Position numbers and translations under genes: made by a program
Shown here: positions 34,801-41,787 of the stretch, piece after piece
Position numbering within the stretch: position 1 is the stretch's first letter
How the letters are laid out: each line of letters begins with the position of its first letter
Notes under the pieces: generated by a model
The model's input: only the letters and a program-made list of their open reading frames with translations
Told to the model about the DNA's origin: nothing
The model's database searches: none
Origin: Photobacterium atrarenae
GTDB lineage: Bacteria > Pseudomonadota > Gammaproteobacteria > Enterobacterales > Vibrionaceae
Reading direction: 5' to 3'
DNA length: 64,000 nucleotides
Assembly (NCBI RefSeq): GCF_024380015.1
Contig: NZ_CP101509.1
Coordinates: forward strand, 1,054,001-1,118,000

Positions 34801-35493
34801 TCAGCGGAAAAAGAGCTGGCTGAACGGGTTCAGCAGCGTCGCCAGGCCGGAAGTAAAGTGCAGCGGTGCATCCAGCAGGGTCAGGCACAGGCAATCCATA
34901 TCGGGCCGGGTTTTTGGGGTATGCTGATGCTCGGGGGTTAGGACAATAAAGTCCCCCGGCCGGTAGGTGGCTTTCTCATCGACAAACTCCCCGGCCAGGA
35001 CCAGGGTAATTTCCTGTCCCTGGTGGGTATGCTGGGGCAGGGCACTGTCGCAGTCCATGTAGATAAAGTTCATTTTGCTTTCACCGCCGGTATTCACATG
35101 CGCCCGTTTCAGGTTACCTGGCAGCCGGGACCAGGGACCAATTTGATCAGCATGTGCCCTGAGCGCACGGGGAAGCGGAAACACCTTGTTGTTCACCGTG
35201 ATGGTTTGGCTGACCTCAGGTGTCGCCTCATCATGAGGGGCTTCCTGGGTCTTGTCGGTATCACTGCGGGTGAGGATCTGCGCCATCATTGCTGAGAGTT
35301 CTTCGGACAGCGGTTCGTGCGGTGTCAGGGCCAGTGAACGTGCTTCCTGCACTTCCAGTTGCGCAACATGTTGTTGGCATTGCGGACACAGCTCCAGGTG
35401 CGAACTGATCAGAATACTTGAAGCCGGATCCAAATCACCGCTCGCATAGTCGGCCAGGAGGTCGGTGTTCGGGTGGTAGCGAATGTCAGTCAT
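34801..35493 (-). CDS. chrR: ChrR-type zinc anti-sigma factor with cupin domain
   Basis: A 230-residue cytoplasmic anti-sigma factor. The N-terminal zinc anti-sigma domain shows H7, then H32-x3-C36-x2-C39, the exact spacing of Rhodobacter ChrR. A polar linker leads to a cupin domain with HTHQGQEITLVLAGEFVDEKATYRPGDFIVLTPEHQHTP, whose histidines and glutamate bind metal and sense singlet oxygen or organic peroxide. ChrR holds RpoE inactive until the signal releases it. Its start codon overlaps the end of the sigma-factor gene by eight bases, so the two are translationally coupled. Confidence 0.93.
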   Translation of the reverse strand: MTDIRYHPNTDLLADYASGDLDPASSILISSHLELCPQCQQHVAQLEVQEARSLALTPHEPLSEELSAMMAQILTRSDTDKTQEAPHDEATPEVSQTITVNNKVFPLPRALRAHADQIGPWSRLPGNLKRAHVNTGGESKMNFIYMDCDSALPQHTHQGQEITLVLAGEFVDEKATYRPGDFIVLTPEHQHTPKTRPDMDCLCLTLLDAPLHFTSGLATLLNPFSQLFFR

Positions 35494-36103
35494 CCAGGGC
35501 CTCCTTCATTTTTTTCAGGGCCAGCCGTAGCCGGCTTTTGATCGTTCCCAGGGGGACGCCCAGCGCGTCAGCGACCTCCTGATGGGATGTTCCTTGCAGG
35601 CAAATCATTCGAACCACTTCGGCCTGAGCAGGCGGTAAGGTGCTGACCAAATCTTCCAGCTCCTGGCTGACAATCGCTTGAAATTCGTCGGGTAAGCGGG
35701 TTGGATCATGTTCTTGTGCCAGTGTCGGCCAAAGATCATCACCTTGGACCCAGTCGTTCTGGTGTTTCATCTTTCGCAGCAAATCGAATTTAACATTCCG
35801 GGCCACGGAGTAGATCCAGGTGACCGCAGCGCCTTTGGATTCATCATAGAGGTGGGCTTTGAGCCAGAGTTTCAGCATAGTTTCCTGGACGACTTCCATC
35901 GCCATGGCATCATCCCTGAGCTGCTTGCGAGAATAGTTCAAAAGCTTAGGGGCCATGAGTGTGAAGAGCTTTTCGTAACTTTGCTGACACCGGAAATACG
36001 CAATCTGGAATAACAGCTCAGCGACATCCGTTGCCGGGACGGCTTCGTCTTGCATGGGCTCCTTGGCCTTGTTGGCGTGCGTGGTTCGATCGATTTTAAT
36101 CAT
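35486..36103 (-). CDS. rpoE: ECF sigma factor, RpoE-ChrR (ECF11) type
   Basis: A 205-residue ECF sigma factor. Region 2 reads FRCQQSYEKLFTLMAPKLLNYSRKQLRDDAMAMEVVQETMLKLWLKAHLYDESKGAAVTWIYSVARNVKFDLLRK, and region 4 PPAQAEVVRMICLQGTSHQEVADALGVPLGTIKSRLRLALKKM. The overlapping chrR gene identifies it as the group-11 factor that directs the singlet-oxygen response in Rhodobacter and vibrios, with photolyase, cfa and peroxide-defence genes as usual targets. The start is uncertain: the ATG at 36103 has no Shine-Dalgarno, whereas an ATG at 36055 has AAGGAG only three to four bases upstream. It is distinct from the envelope-stress RpoE. Confidence 0.92.
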   Translation of the reverse strand: MIKIDRTTHANKAKEPMQDEAVPATDVAELLFQIAYFRCQQSYEKLFTLMAPKLLNYSRKQLRDDAMAMEVVQETMLKLWLKAHLYDESKGAAVTWIYSVARNVKFDLLRKMKHQNDWVQGDDLWPTLAQEHDPTRLPDEFQAIVSQELEDLVSTLPPAQAEVVRMICLQGTSHQEVADALGVPLGTIKSRLRLALKKMKEALDD

Positions 36104-36135
36104 TATTCTACTGCAAGCTTGGGATCCATACCCAG

Positions 36136-36747
36136 TTAACGCAACAGGTTGCTGCAGAGATCACCCTGCTGAACAATTTTTTCCAGATAGCGCAGACAAG
36201 TCGTTGGAGAAGGGGGGCGGAGCAAGCGCTGCTTGGTGGCCACCGGTAGGGGCAACAACTCCAGCCAGCGCCGGCATAACCAGGATGCATTGACGTCACG
36301 GGGTGTTGGTGGAATTTCAGCGTGTGGTGAGCCATATTCCTGCAGCCATTGGACGTATTTTTGTAAAAGCAGGTGCGTAGCGGGCACGGGGCTGTCTTCG
36401 CGCCAGAGGGGCCGCAAGGCGGCGGACAGGGAAGGAGCGCCCGCATGCTGGGGAGATGGACAGATCACCCCCCACAGCGCCAGTCGCAGCTCAACTTGAA
36501 TTTGCGGCCCGCTTAGCCAGTCAACCTGACGGATCACTGCATGCGTCACCAGATCTCCGGGTTGATTTGCGATGTCGCCGTGGCTGTCTTGCATCACCAG
36601 CCACATGCCTTCGGCCCGGGTTGCAGCACGAATCATTTCGGTAAATACAATGCCGTTCCCGGACAGCTGCCAGTCCCGGCCAGGCAGCAAATGATCCGTT
36701 GTGGTCAGAAAAGGCAGGGTTAGCTGAGGCGGATGGGCAGGCAGCAC
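36136..36747 (-). CDS. LON substrate-binding-domain-like protein
   Basis: A 203-residue protein resembling the stand-alone LON N-terminal domain (PF02190): QLTLPFLTTTDHLLPGRDWQLSGNGIVFTEMIRAATRAEGMWLVMQDSHGD matches the P-L-F-P-L-LLPG-L-L-F-E-R-Y framework with drift, and QVDWLSGPQIQVELRLALWGV fits the following strand. The C-terminal part (VNASWLCRRWLELLPLPVATKQRLL) is helical. There is no AAA+ or protease domain, so it could be an adaptor or a degenerate relative. The GTG start has AGGAG eight bases upstream. It ends 32 bases before the rpoE start, so it may lead the rpoE-chrR operon. The assignment is by eye and moderate. Confidence 0.6.
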   Translation of the reverse strand: MLPAHPPQLTLPFLTTTDHLLPGRDWQLSGNGIVFTEMIRAATRAEGMWLVMQDSHGDIANQPGDLVTHAVIRQVDWLSGPQIQVELRLALWGVICPSPQHAGAPSLSAALRPLWREDSPVPATHLLLQKYVQWLQEYGSPHAEIPPTPRDVNASWLCRRWLELLPLPVATKQRLLRPPSPTTCLRYLEKIVQQGDLCSNLLR

Positions 36748-36940
36748 AGTATTCTCCTTTGCGTGGTTTCATCTTCTATTTTCTATACGCAGTGCGGCCA
36801 CAGTTAGATGAATGGCGAGCTGAACTTATCGCACATGTATTGATGAGCGAGCTGAAGTGAATTTACCGCACACGTTGAGATCGAACCCGATGGCTGCGTC
36901 GTATCTACTCTCGATCAACAACCAGGAAGAGGGTATTGAT

Positions 36941-38281
36941 ATGAAGTTCAATTCATTCGCGATCATGATCGGTTGTACGACCTTGTTGTCGGGGTGTCTG
37001 CTTCAAGATGATGAGTCACAGATCCGGGTGACGCATGCCAGTTCTGATGCGCCGCCGGTTGCGATTGCGCTCAATGATGCCGTGGTCGACGGATTGGAAT
37101 CGGTTGATTATCAAGTGGGGAGTTCGCTGATCAACCTGGAATCCGGAACTTACAGCGTTGCTGTCGATGCGCTGCTTCCCGGTGATGAACAAAGCAGGGT
37201 GATCGAAGTCAACTTAGATTTCGCGCCGGAGATGCAGTATGACATCATTGCCCTTAATAATGCGGCCAATATTGAGCCGGTGGTGCTGAGCCGGGAAGAT
37301 ATTGCCCCCGGCAGTGAAGAGATCCGCCTGGATGTGCTTCATGGCCATCCTGATGTCGGTGCGGTTGACATTTACTTGACCACTGCAGAGAGTCTGGATG
37401 ACGCGTCTCCGGCCATCAGCGGGTTGGACTTTAAGCAAGACAGCGATGATTTGCCGGTCACTTTGCCTGCCGAGACCTACCGAATCCGGGTGACCTTGAG
37501 TGGCGATCCGAACGTTGTGTTTGACAGTGGTGAGCTGGCCTTGAGTGGCGGCAGTGATTTGATGATTACCGCTGTGCCGAATGTGGATGCCGGAGCCGTG
37601 TCGCCGGTGAACCTGTTGGTCGTCGATGGGGAAGCCAGTCAGGTGTTCCGTCATGTTGATGAGCAAGCGATTGTCAGAGTGGTTCATGCTGTTTCGGATG
37701 CGACGGGGACGCCGGTGGACGTACTGGCTTCCGGTAGTGCCGTTGAGGGGCTGACCAATATCGGGTTTGGTGAATTTCGCAGTCAGGCGTTGACGCCGGA
37801 GAGCTATGATCTGAGCGTCGTGGATACCGCCACCCAGTCTGTCGAACTGTTTGCTGCGCCCGATACATCGTTTGATGCCGGAACGGCAACCAGTATTTAT
37901 GCGGTCGGAAAGCTGACGGATATGTCGATCGAGCCACTGGTGATCGCTGAAGACCTGCGTCCTGTCGCCTTGTACGGCAAGGTACGGGTCGTCCATGCCA
38001 GCCCAACGGCGGGTGAGCTGGGCGTGGTGGATGTTCATGCATCTACCGACGGAATGTTCAGTGAGGCCACCGTCATCCTGGATAATGTGGACTTCAAGGA
38101 TACGGCCACGTTGAATGTGCCTGCCGGGACCTACTCGCTGGCGGTTATTTTCGACGGGGACACAACGTTCATCCCGGCAGTAGAAGCCATGGTGACGATT
38201 GATGCCGGACGTGTGTACTCGGTGGTGGCAACGGATGATTTCACAGGGCTGCTACTCAATGTCGATAACATGCTGCCGTAG
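36941..38281 (+). CDS. DUF4397-repeat lipoprotein
   Basis: A 446-residue lipoprotein: KFNSFAIMIGCTTLLSGC is the signal peptide and lipobox. Three DUF4397-like beta-sandwich repeats follow, each opening with a similar strand: QIRVTHASSDAPPVAIALND, then AIVRVVHAVSDATGTPVDVL and KVRVVHASPTAGELGVVDVH. DUF4397 modules are found in cell-surface and extracellular proteins; function is unknown, adhesion or binding being guesses. The ATG at 36941 has AGGAAGAGGG upstream; the longer start at 36857 would put the signal peptide 28 residues inside. It is divergent from the LON-like/rpoE operon and ends at a strong terminator. Confidence 0.85.
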   Translation: MKFNSFAIMIGCTTLLSGCLLQDDESQIRVTHASSDAPPVAIALNDAVVDGLESVDYQVGSSLINLESGTYSVAVDALLPGDEQSRVIEVNLDFAPEMQYDIIALNNAANIEPVVLSREDIAPGSEEIRLDVLHGHPDVGAVDIYLTTAESLDDASPAISGLDFKQDSDDLPVTLPAETYRIRVTLSGDPNVVFDSGELALSGGSDLMITAVPNVDAGAVSPVNLLVVDGEASQVFRHVDEQAIVRVVHAVSDATGTPVDVLASGSAVEGLTNIGFGEFRSQALTPESYDLSVVDTATQSVELFAAPDTSFDAGTATSIYAVGKLTDMSIEPLVIAEDLRPVALYGKVRVVHASPTAGELGVVDVHASTDGMFSEATVILDNVDFKDTATLNVPAGTYSLAVIFDGDTTFIPAVEAMVTIDAGRVYSVVATDDFTGLLLNVDNMLP

Positions 38282-38341
38282 CCCGTTCCGCGGGTAAACG
38301 CGCGGTGGCGTTGTAAATGTTGTTGTAAGTGTTGTTTGATG

Positions 38342-38380
38342 CGCCTGTGTCGGCTAAGCCTGCCGGCACAGGCGTTTTTT
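38342..38380 (+). terminator. Strong terminator after the DUF4397 lipoprotein gene
   Basis: A 13-bp stem with one wobble (38342-38354 with 38362-38374) and a seven-base loop is followed by six Ts. It is 61 bases after the stop codon. Confidence 0.88.
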
Positions 38381-38447
38381 GTTGGACAATCATGGTGAGT
38401 GCCGGTTTAGCAGGCGCTTATGTTTGAAAAGGCAGGCTTCAGGAGGC

Positions 38448-38570
38448 AAAAAAAAGGGAGCGTTGGCTGATACTCCCGAGCCTCCGAAGTCGGAGGGGCC
38501 ATAAAATGTTGAACTTGCCTCAAGGGATGGCTTTCAGCGCAAAGTGCCGTCAGGCAAGTTGGTTCAAGAG
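38448..38570 (-). ncRNA. Candidate structured small RNA or 3'-UTR element with terminator
   Basis: On the minus strand three helices follow one another. A long stem-loop pairs 38552-38567 with 38509-38520 (ACTTGCCT/AGGCAAGT plus TTGA/TCAA with a bulge), enclosing 31 bases. A 7-bp hairpin (CCTCCGA-CT-TCGGAGG) lies at 38481-38496. A last stem, GGGAG/CTCCC at 38456-38477, is followed by eight Ts, a typical intrinsic terminator. The plus strand has no matching coding potential and the region is otherwise empty. It could be an independent sRNA or the processed 3' end of the upstream tetR transcript. I do not recognise it as a known family. Confidence 0.45.
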
Positions 38571-38572
38571 CA

Positions 38573-38665
38573 CTAACCATTACGGCGAACTTCAGCATAC
38601 AGATCACCCAGTCGCGAAAAAATTCCTGCGACTTCGCCGGTATTCCATTTCATTGCCATGTACAT
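38573..38665 (-). CDS. Possible small protein or remnant, 30 codons
   Basis: A short minus-strand frame directly before the structured RNA region and 47 bases after the tetR stop reads with natural-looking composition (MAMKWNTGEVAGIFSRLGDL near its middle) and ends in RRNG. The frame is open further upstream into tetR but has no better start codon and no Shine-Dalgarno sequence. It could be a genuine small protein with an unusual start, the C-terminal stub of a lost gene, or chance. No family is recognised. Confidence 0.3.
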   Translation of the reverse strand: MYMAMKWNTGEVAGIFSRLGDLYAEVRRNG

Positions 38666-38712
38666 TGCGATTGGGCGGTAGTCCCGCCCGGTGATGACGA
38701 TACTTTTTGGGT

Positions 38713-39324
38713 TTAAGCGGCGATCTCGTACGTGTTCACAAACTGTTTTACTGCCATCCGGATGGCAAGTTCTCTTTCGGGCTCACTGGTCGGCGGCTGG
38801 TGGGCAAACAGCTGCGGATAGAAAGTAATGCTCTTGAGCGAGGCGAGAAATTGCTCTGAAGCAATATGCGGGCACTCAACGCTGAGCTTTCCGGCTTCGA
38901 TCCCGCCTCGGATCCATTTCTCCAGTCCCTTGCAGTTCTCCAGTTTTTGCACATCCTGCAGGATCAGCGAGGCGTATTTTTGCGAGCGGATAGACTCCGA
39001 GCACACCACGCGGGCCAGCGAAATAAAACAGTCGCTTGAGACCAGCGCCACTTCCTGCCGGGCAATATCAGTCAGCTGCGCCTCGACACTCTGGTCAGGG
39101 TCGAATGATATCTGGTTAATGTGGATCACATTGGCAAACAGCTGCTCGACCATGGCGCTGAACAAGGCTTCTTTAGTGGGATAGTACTTGTACAGCGTCC
39201 GCTTGGACACTTCTGCCTTTTTCGAAATGGCTTCCATACTGGCTTGTTCCAGTCCCTTGGCCTGGAAAATCTCGATGGCGGCGCAAAGAATATTTTCTTG
39301 TTTAATTTCAGTTATTTTAACCAT
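38713..39324 (-). CDS. TetR-family transcriptional regulator
   Basis: A 203-residue TetR regulator. ILCAAIEIFQAKGLEQASMEAISKKAEVSKRTLYKYYPTKEALFSAMVEQLF is the standard N-terminal helix-turn-helix of the AcrR type. The C-terminal ligand domain (LARVVCSESIRSQKYASLILQDVQKLENCKGLEKWIRGGIEAGKL) is of the TetR_C_7-like kind. It is divergent from the metallo-hydrolase gene at 39433; the gap has a GTAAAC palindrome and an extra half-site, so it likely represses both itself and that gene. Confidence 0.88.
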   Translation of the reverse strand: MVKITEIKQENILCAAIEIFQAKGLEQASMEAISKKAEVSKRTLYKYYPTKEALFSAMVEQLFANVIHINQISFDPDQSVEAQLTDIARQEVALVSSDCFISLARVVCSESIRSQKYASLILQDVQKLENCKGLEKWIRGGIEAGKLSVECPHIASEQFLASLKSITFYPQLFAHQPPTSEPERELAIRMAVKQFVNTYEIAA

Positions 39325-39346
39325 TTCAGTACCAATGACGAATAAA

Positions 39347-39417
39347 AAAGTAAACGGCCGTGTTTACTTTGGTCGGATTATCGTTATGATTATAAGTATA
39401 CACCACCGTTTACTTTT
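39347..39417. promoter_or_regulatory. TetR operator: palindrome plus additional half-site
   Basis: AAAGTAAAC at 39347-39355 and GTTTACTTT at 39362-39370 form a 9-bp inverted repeat with a six-base spacer. A further GTTTACTTTT occurs at 39408-39417, 16 bases before the metallo-hydrolase start codon. The location between divergent regulator and target supports a TetR operator. Confidence 0.65.
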
Positions 39418-39432
39418 GGGGCTAGCTGAAAA

Positions 39433-40596
39433 ATGAAGACTTCACTCAAGGCATCTGTAACCGCTGTCATTGTTGCGCTGGGCCTGGGCGCGGGTTGCAG
39501 TGGCCAGGTCAATGGTGACTATGTACAGAGCGAAGACACCCGACTAGCGCGGATTGCAGCTTCCCCCCAATTTGTGGACGGTAAGGTGGTGTCCCGCCTG
39601 CCGCAGGTTGAGACGAAAGAAGGGATGCTGAAAACGATGTGGAAGTTCTTTACTCAGCGTAAGCAATACAAGCCGGGGAAAGCGCTGGCGTTTGAACCGG
39701 TTGATACCGAATTGCTGGCAGAGCGAAGCAGCTCGCTGCGGGTGACCTGGCTGGGGCACTCTTCCTTGTTTGTCGAGCTGGATCGGTCCCGGATCCTGAT
39801 CGACCCGGTATTTGAATACGCTTCACCCAGCCTGTTTTCGTCCTGGTTTGGCCGCAATGTCCCGGCGCCGGTCAGTCGTGAGGACTTGCCTCAGCCAGAT
39901 GTGATCCTCATTTCTCATGATCACTATGATCATCTCGAAGAGAGTACGGTCCGTTTCTATGCCAAGCAAGATGTGACCTTTTATGTCCCGCTGGGGGTCG
40001 GTCGCTATCTGGAAACATGGGGCGTTCACCCTGAGAATATCCAGGAGTTTGACTGGTGGGAGAGTGAGCAGCTCAATGGCGTAACCTTTACCGCGGCGCC
40101 GGCCAACCACAACTCCGGACGTGGCCTGTTTGACCACAATACCACACTGTGGTCATCCTGGGCGATCCAGGGCAATGCCGGCAGCGTGTTCTACAGTGGC
40201 GACTCTGCCTATGGTGAGCATTTTAAGGAGATCGGTGAACGTCTGGGGCCGTTTGATTTGTCCTTTATTGAAGTGGCGGCCAATGTGAAAAACGGCAAAG
40301 GCTATCCGGTGGAAGGCTGGGGTCATATGCAGGCGAGTCATACCCTGCAGGCTCACCAGGATGTGCGGGCTGATCAGCTGATGCCGGTTCACTGGTCGAC
40401 TTACGAGCTGTTCCTACATCGCTGGGACGAGCCAGTGACCGATTTGATTGCCGAAGCGGAAACATCCGACGTAGCGCTGGTCACCCCGATGGTCGGCCAG
40501 TCACTCGATTTTGCTCAGCCGGTGCAGACTACGTACTGGTGGCAGAAAGATAGTGGATGGCTGGATTTCTCGAAGCTGGCGCAAGTAGCGTACTGA
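39433..40596 (+). CDS. MBL-fold metallo-hydrolase lipoprotein (NAPE-PLD/RomA-like)
   Basis: A 387-residue protein with a signal peptide and a lipobox-like LGLGAGCSG, so probably lipid-anchored. The metallo-beta-lactamase fold has WLGHSSLFVELDRSRILIDPVFEYASP, then the zinc motif LISHDHYDHLEE, a later ANHNSGRG, SGDSAYGEHFKEIGERLGPFDLSFIEVAA and HWSTYELFLH. These match the RomA/N-acyl-phosphatidylethanolamine phospholipase D group. The family hydrolyses phosphodiester or lactone bonds; RomA in Klebsiella affects outer-membrane composition. The divergent TetR gene is its likely repressor. Confidence 0.88.
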   Translation: MKTSLKASVTAVIVALGLGAGCSGQVNGDYVQSEDTRLARIAASPQFVDGKVVSRLPQVETKEGMLKTMWKFFTQRKQYKPGKALAFEPVDTELLAERSSSLRVTWLGHSSLFVELDRSRILIDPVFEYASPSLFSSWFGRNVPAPVSREDLPQPDVILISHDHYDHLEESTVRFYAKQDVTFYVPLGVGRYLETWGVHPENIQEFDWWESEQLNGVTFTAAPANHNSGRGLFDHNTTLWSSWAIQGNAGSVFYSGDSAYGEHFKEIGERLGPFDLSFIEVAANVKNGKGYPVEGWGHMQASHTLQAHQDVRADQLMPVHWSTYELFLHRWDEPVTDLIAEAETSDVALVTPMVGQSLDFAQPVQTTYWWQKDSGWLDFSKLAQVAY

Positions 40597-40704
40597 AGCG
40601 CTTCTGACTTCCTGCGTCAAATGTTCAGGCGGTGAGGTGTAGTCTCGAGATGACGCCGGGGGCGATTGCAAGAAAACTGTCATCATGTATCCCGAGCTTA
40701 TTCT

Positions 40705-40711
40705 CTACACT
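40705..40711 (+). promoter_or_regulatory. Possible sigma-S-type -10 element before the arsenate reductase gene
   Basis: CTACACT lies 29 bases before the start codon and fits the sigma-S -10 consensus (KCTAYACT). The same heptamer stands before the Lon-like gene at 47070. No clear -35 is seen, which is common for sigma-S promoters. Confidence 0.35.
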
Positions 40712-40740
40712 CATCAGTGATACCTCAGTAGGGGAAGCCG

Positions 40741-41208
40741 ATGAAGATTCTGTTCATTTGTCGTCATAATGCCTGCCGCAGTATTCTGGCCGAAGCCATA
40801 GCTAAGCGTTTTTTGCCGGAAGGTTTCGAAGTGGCCAGTGCCGGTAGCGAGCCCTTGGGTGAGCTCCATCCATATATGAATACTTACCTCAAAGCGATGG
40901 GGCTGGATCCGACGGATTTTCGTAGCAAGTCGTGGGAAGAGCTGACCGGTTTTCATCCGGACATTGTGATTTCGGTGTGTGATGAAGCCCATGGCGAAGC
41001 CTGTCCGAACTGGCTGGCTGATGGGATCCGGGTCAACTGGGCGCTGAATAATCCCTTGGAAGCGACCAGCCAGGCTGATTTTGACAAGGAATGCCACGTG
41101 GCGTCCTTGTCGCTGAAGCGGCGCATAGACAAGCTGGCCAGCTTTGATTTGGCGGCGATGAGCCGGGAAGATATCACGGCCGCGCTGGCGCAGCTGCATC
41201 GTATATAA
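40741..41208 (+). CDS. Thioredoxin-type arsenate reductase / LMW phosphatase-fold protein
   Basis: A 155-residue protein of the low-molecular-weight tyrosine phosphatase fold. The P-loop is C7-RHNAC-R13-S (CX5R). Two more cysteines, C80 and C88 (SVCDEAHGEACPNW), have the relay position used by thioredoxin-coupled ArsC enzymes (Cys10, Cys82, Cys89 in the S. aureus enzyme), so arsenate reduction is likelier than phosphatase action. It would convert arsenate to arsenite using thioredoxin. No ars operon partners (arsR, arsB) are adjacent. It starts after GGGG with the ATG at 40741, and its stop codon overlaps the first base of a dispersed repeat. Confidence 0.8.
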   Translation: MKILFICRHNACRSILAEAIAKRFLPEGFEVASAGSEPLGELHPYMNTYLKAMGLDPTDFRSKSWEELTGFHPDIVISVCDEAHGEACPNWLADGIRVNWALNNPLEATSQADFDKECHVASLSLKRRIDKLASFDLAAMSREDITAALAQLHRI

Positions 41209-41369
41209 TACCAATCGTAGTAAATAACTGGTCATCCTAGCTTGTTAAAACGCTCGATAACTGCGTTAGAATTTTTAATTGTAGAATCACTACTTATCTA
41301 AAAATTCCGCTTTGCTCTCAAGCTTTTTTCCTACGCTATTTCTGATCACTTACTTACTGTGATTGGTAT
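41208..41369 (+). repeat. Dispersed intergenic repeat element, complete copy
   Basis: A 162-base element with inverted termini: ATACCAATCGTAGTAAATAA on the left, TTACTTACTGTGATTGGTAT on the right. Its centre reads GTCATCCTAGCTTGTTAAAA, CGATAACTGCGTTAGAATTT and CTACTTATCTAAAAATTCCG. It carries no ORF, so it looks like a MITE-type or ERIC-like repeat. A truncated copy is at 30714-30848 and terminal fragments are at 33182, 49502 and 52352. Confidence 0.85.
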
Positions 41370-41787
41370 AATCCCAGTCAAATTGCATCTGAGATTTTCC
41401 TTCTGATCATGCGCAACGATTTGAAAGGATACACTGTCGATGAATCGACAATACTGATGTGATTGCGGCCGGCGGCGTAGCTGGTTGTTGTCATTGGTGA
41501 AAATATCGCCAAGCTCACAATAAGGAGTATAAAAAGTCCACCATAGCCTCCAGTCCCTCTAATGATTAATTACCTATTAAAAGTTAGCGGCTTAGGGAAT
41601 AGGCAGGTTATCGTTTGTTGATTTTATGATGATAGGGGATGTCCCGGTGCTCTTTTGTGCAGAAAATATAGTTGGCGCGAATTGATTCAGTCTGTATCTT
41701 GTTGGCTGAATCTGGGGGGATTGTGCTCACTGAGTCGTGTCAGGCCAACCAATAAGTGTCTCAGTGGTGTGCTGATAATAATAAGAG
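41370..41787. other. 418-base region without a gene
   Basis: Apart from a 7-bp hairpin (TGTCGAT-GA-ATCGACA at 41435-41450) I see no ORF, terminator or clear regulatory site. The promoter of the following GGDEF-EAL gene should lie here. Confidence 0.5.

Noticed and set aside
37214..38038. A 274-codon frame antisense to the DUF4397 lipoprotein gene
   Set aside because: The plus strand encodes a lipoprotein with three clear repeats; the antisense reading has no signal or motif.
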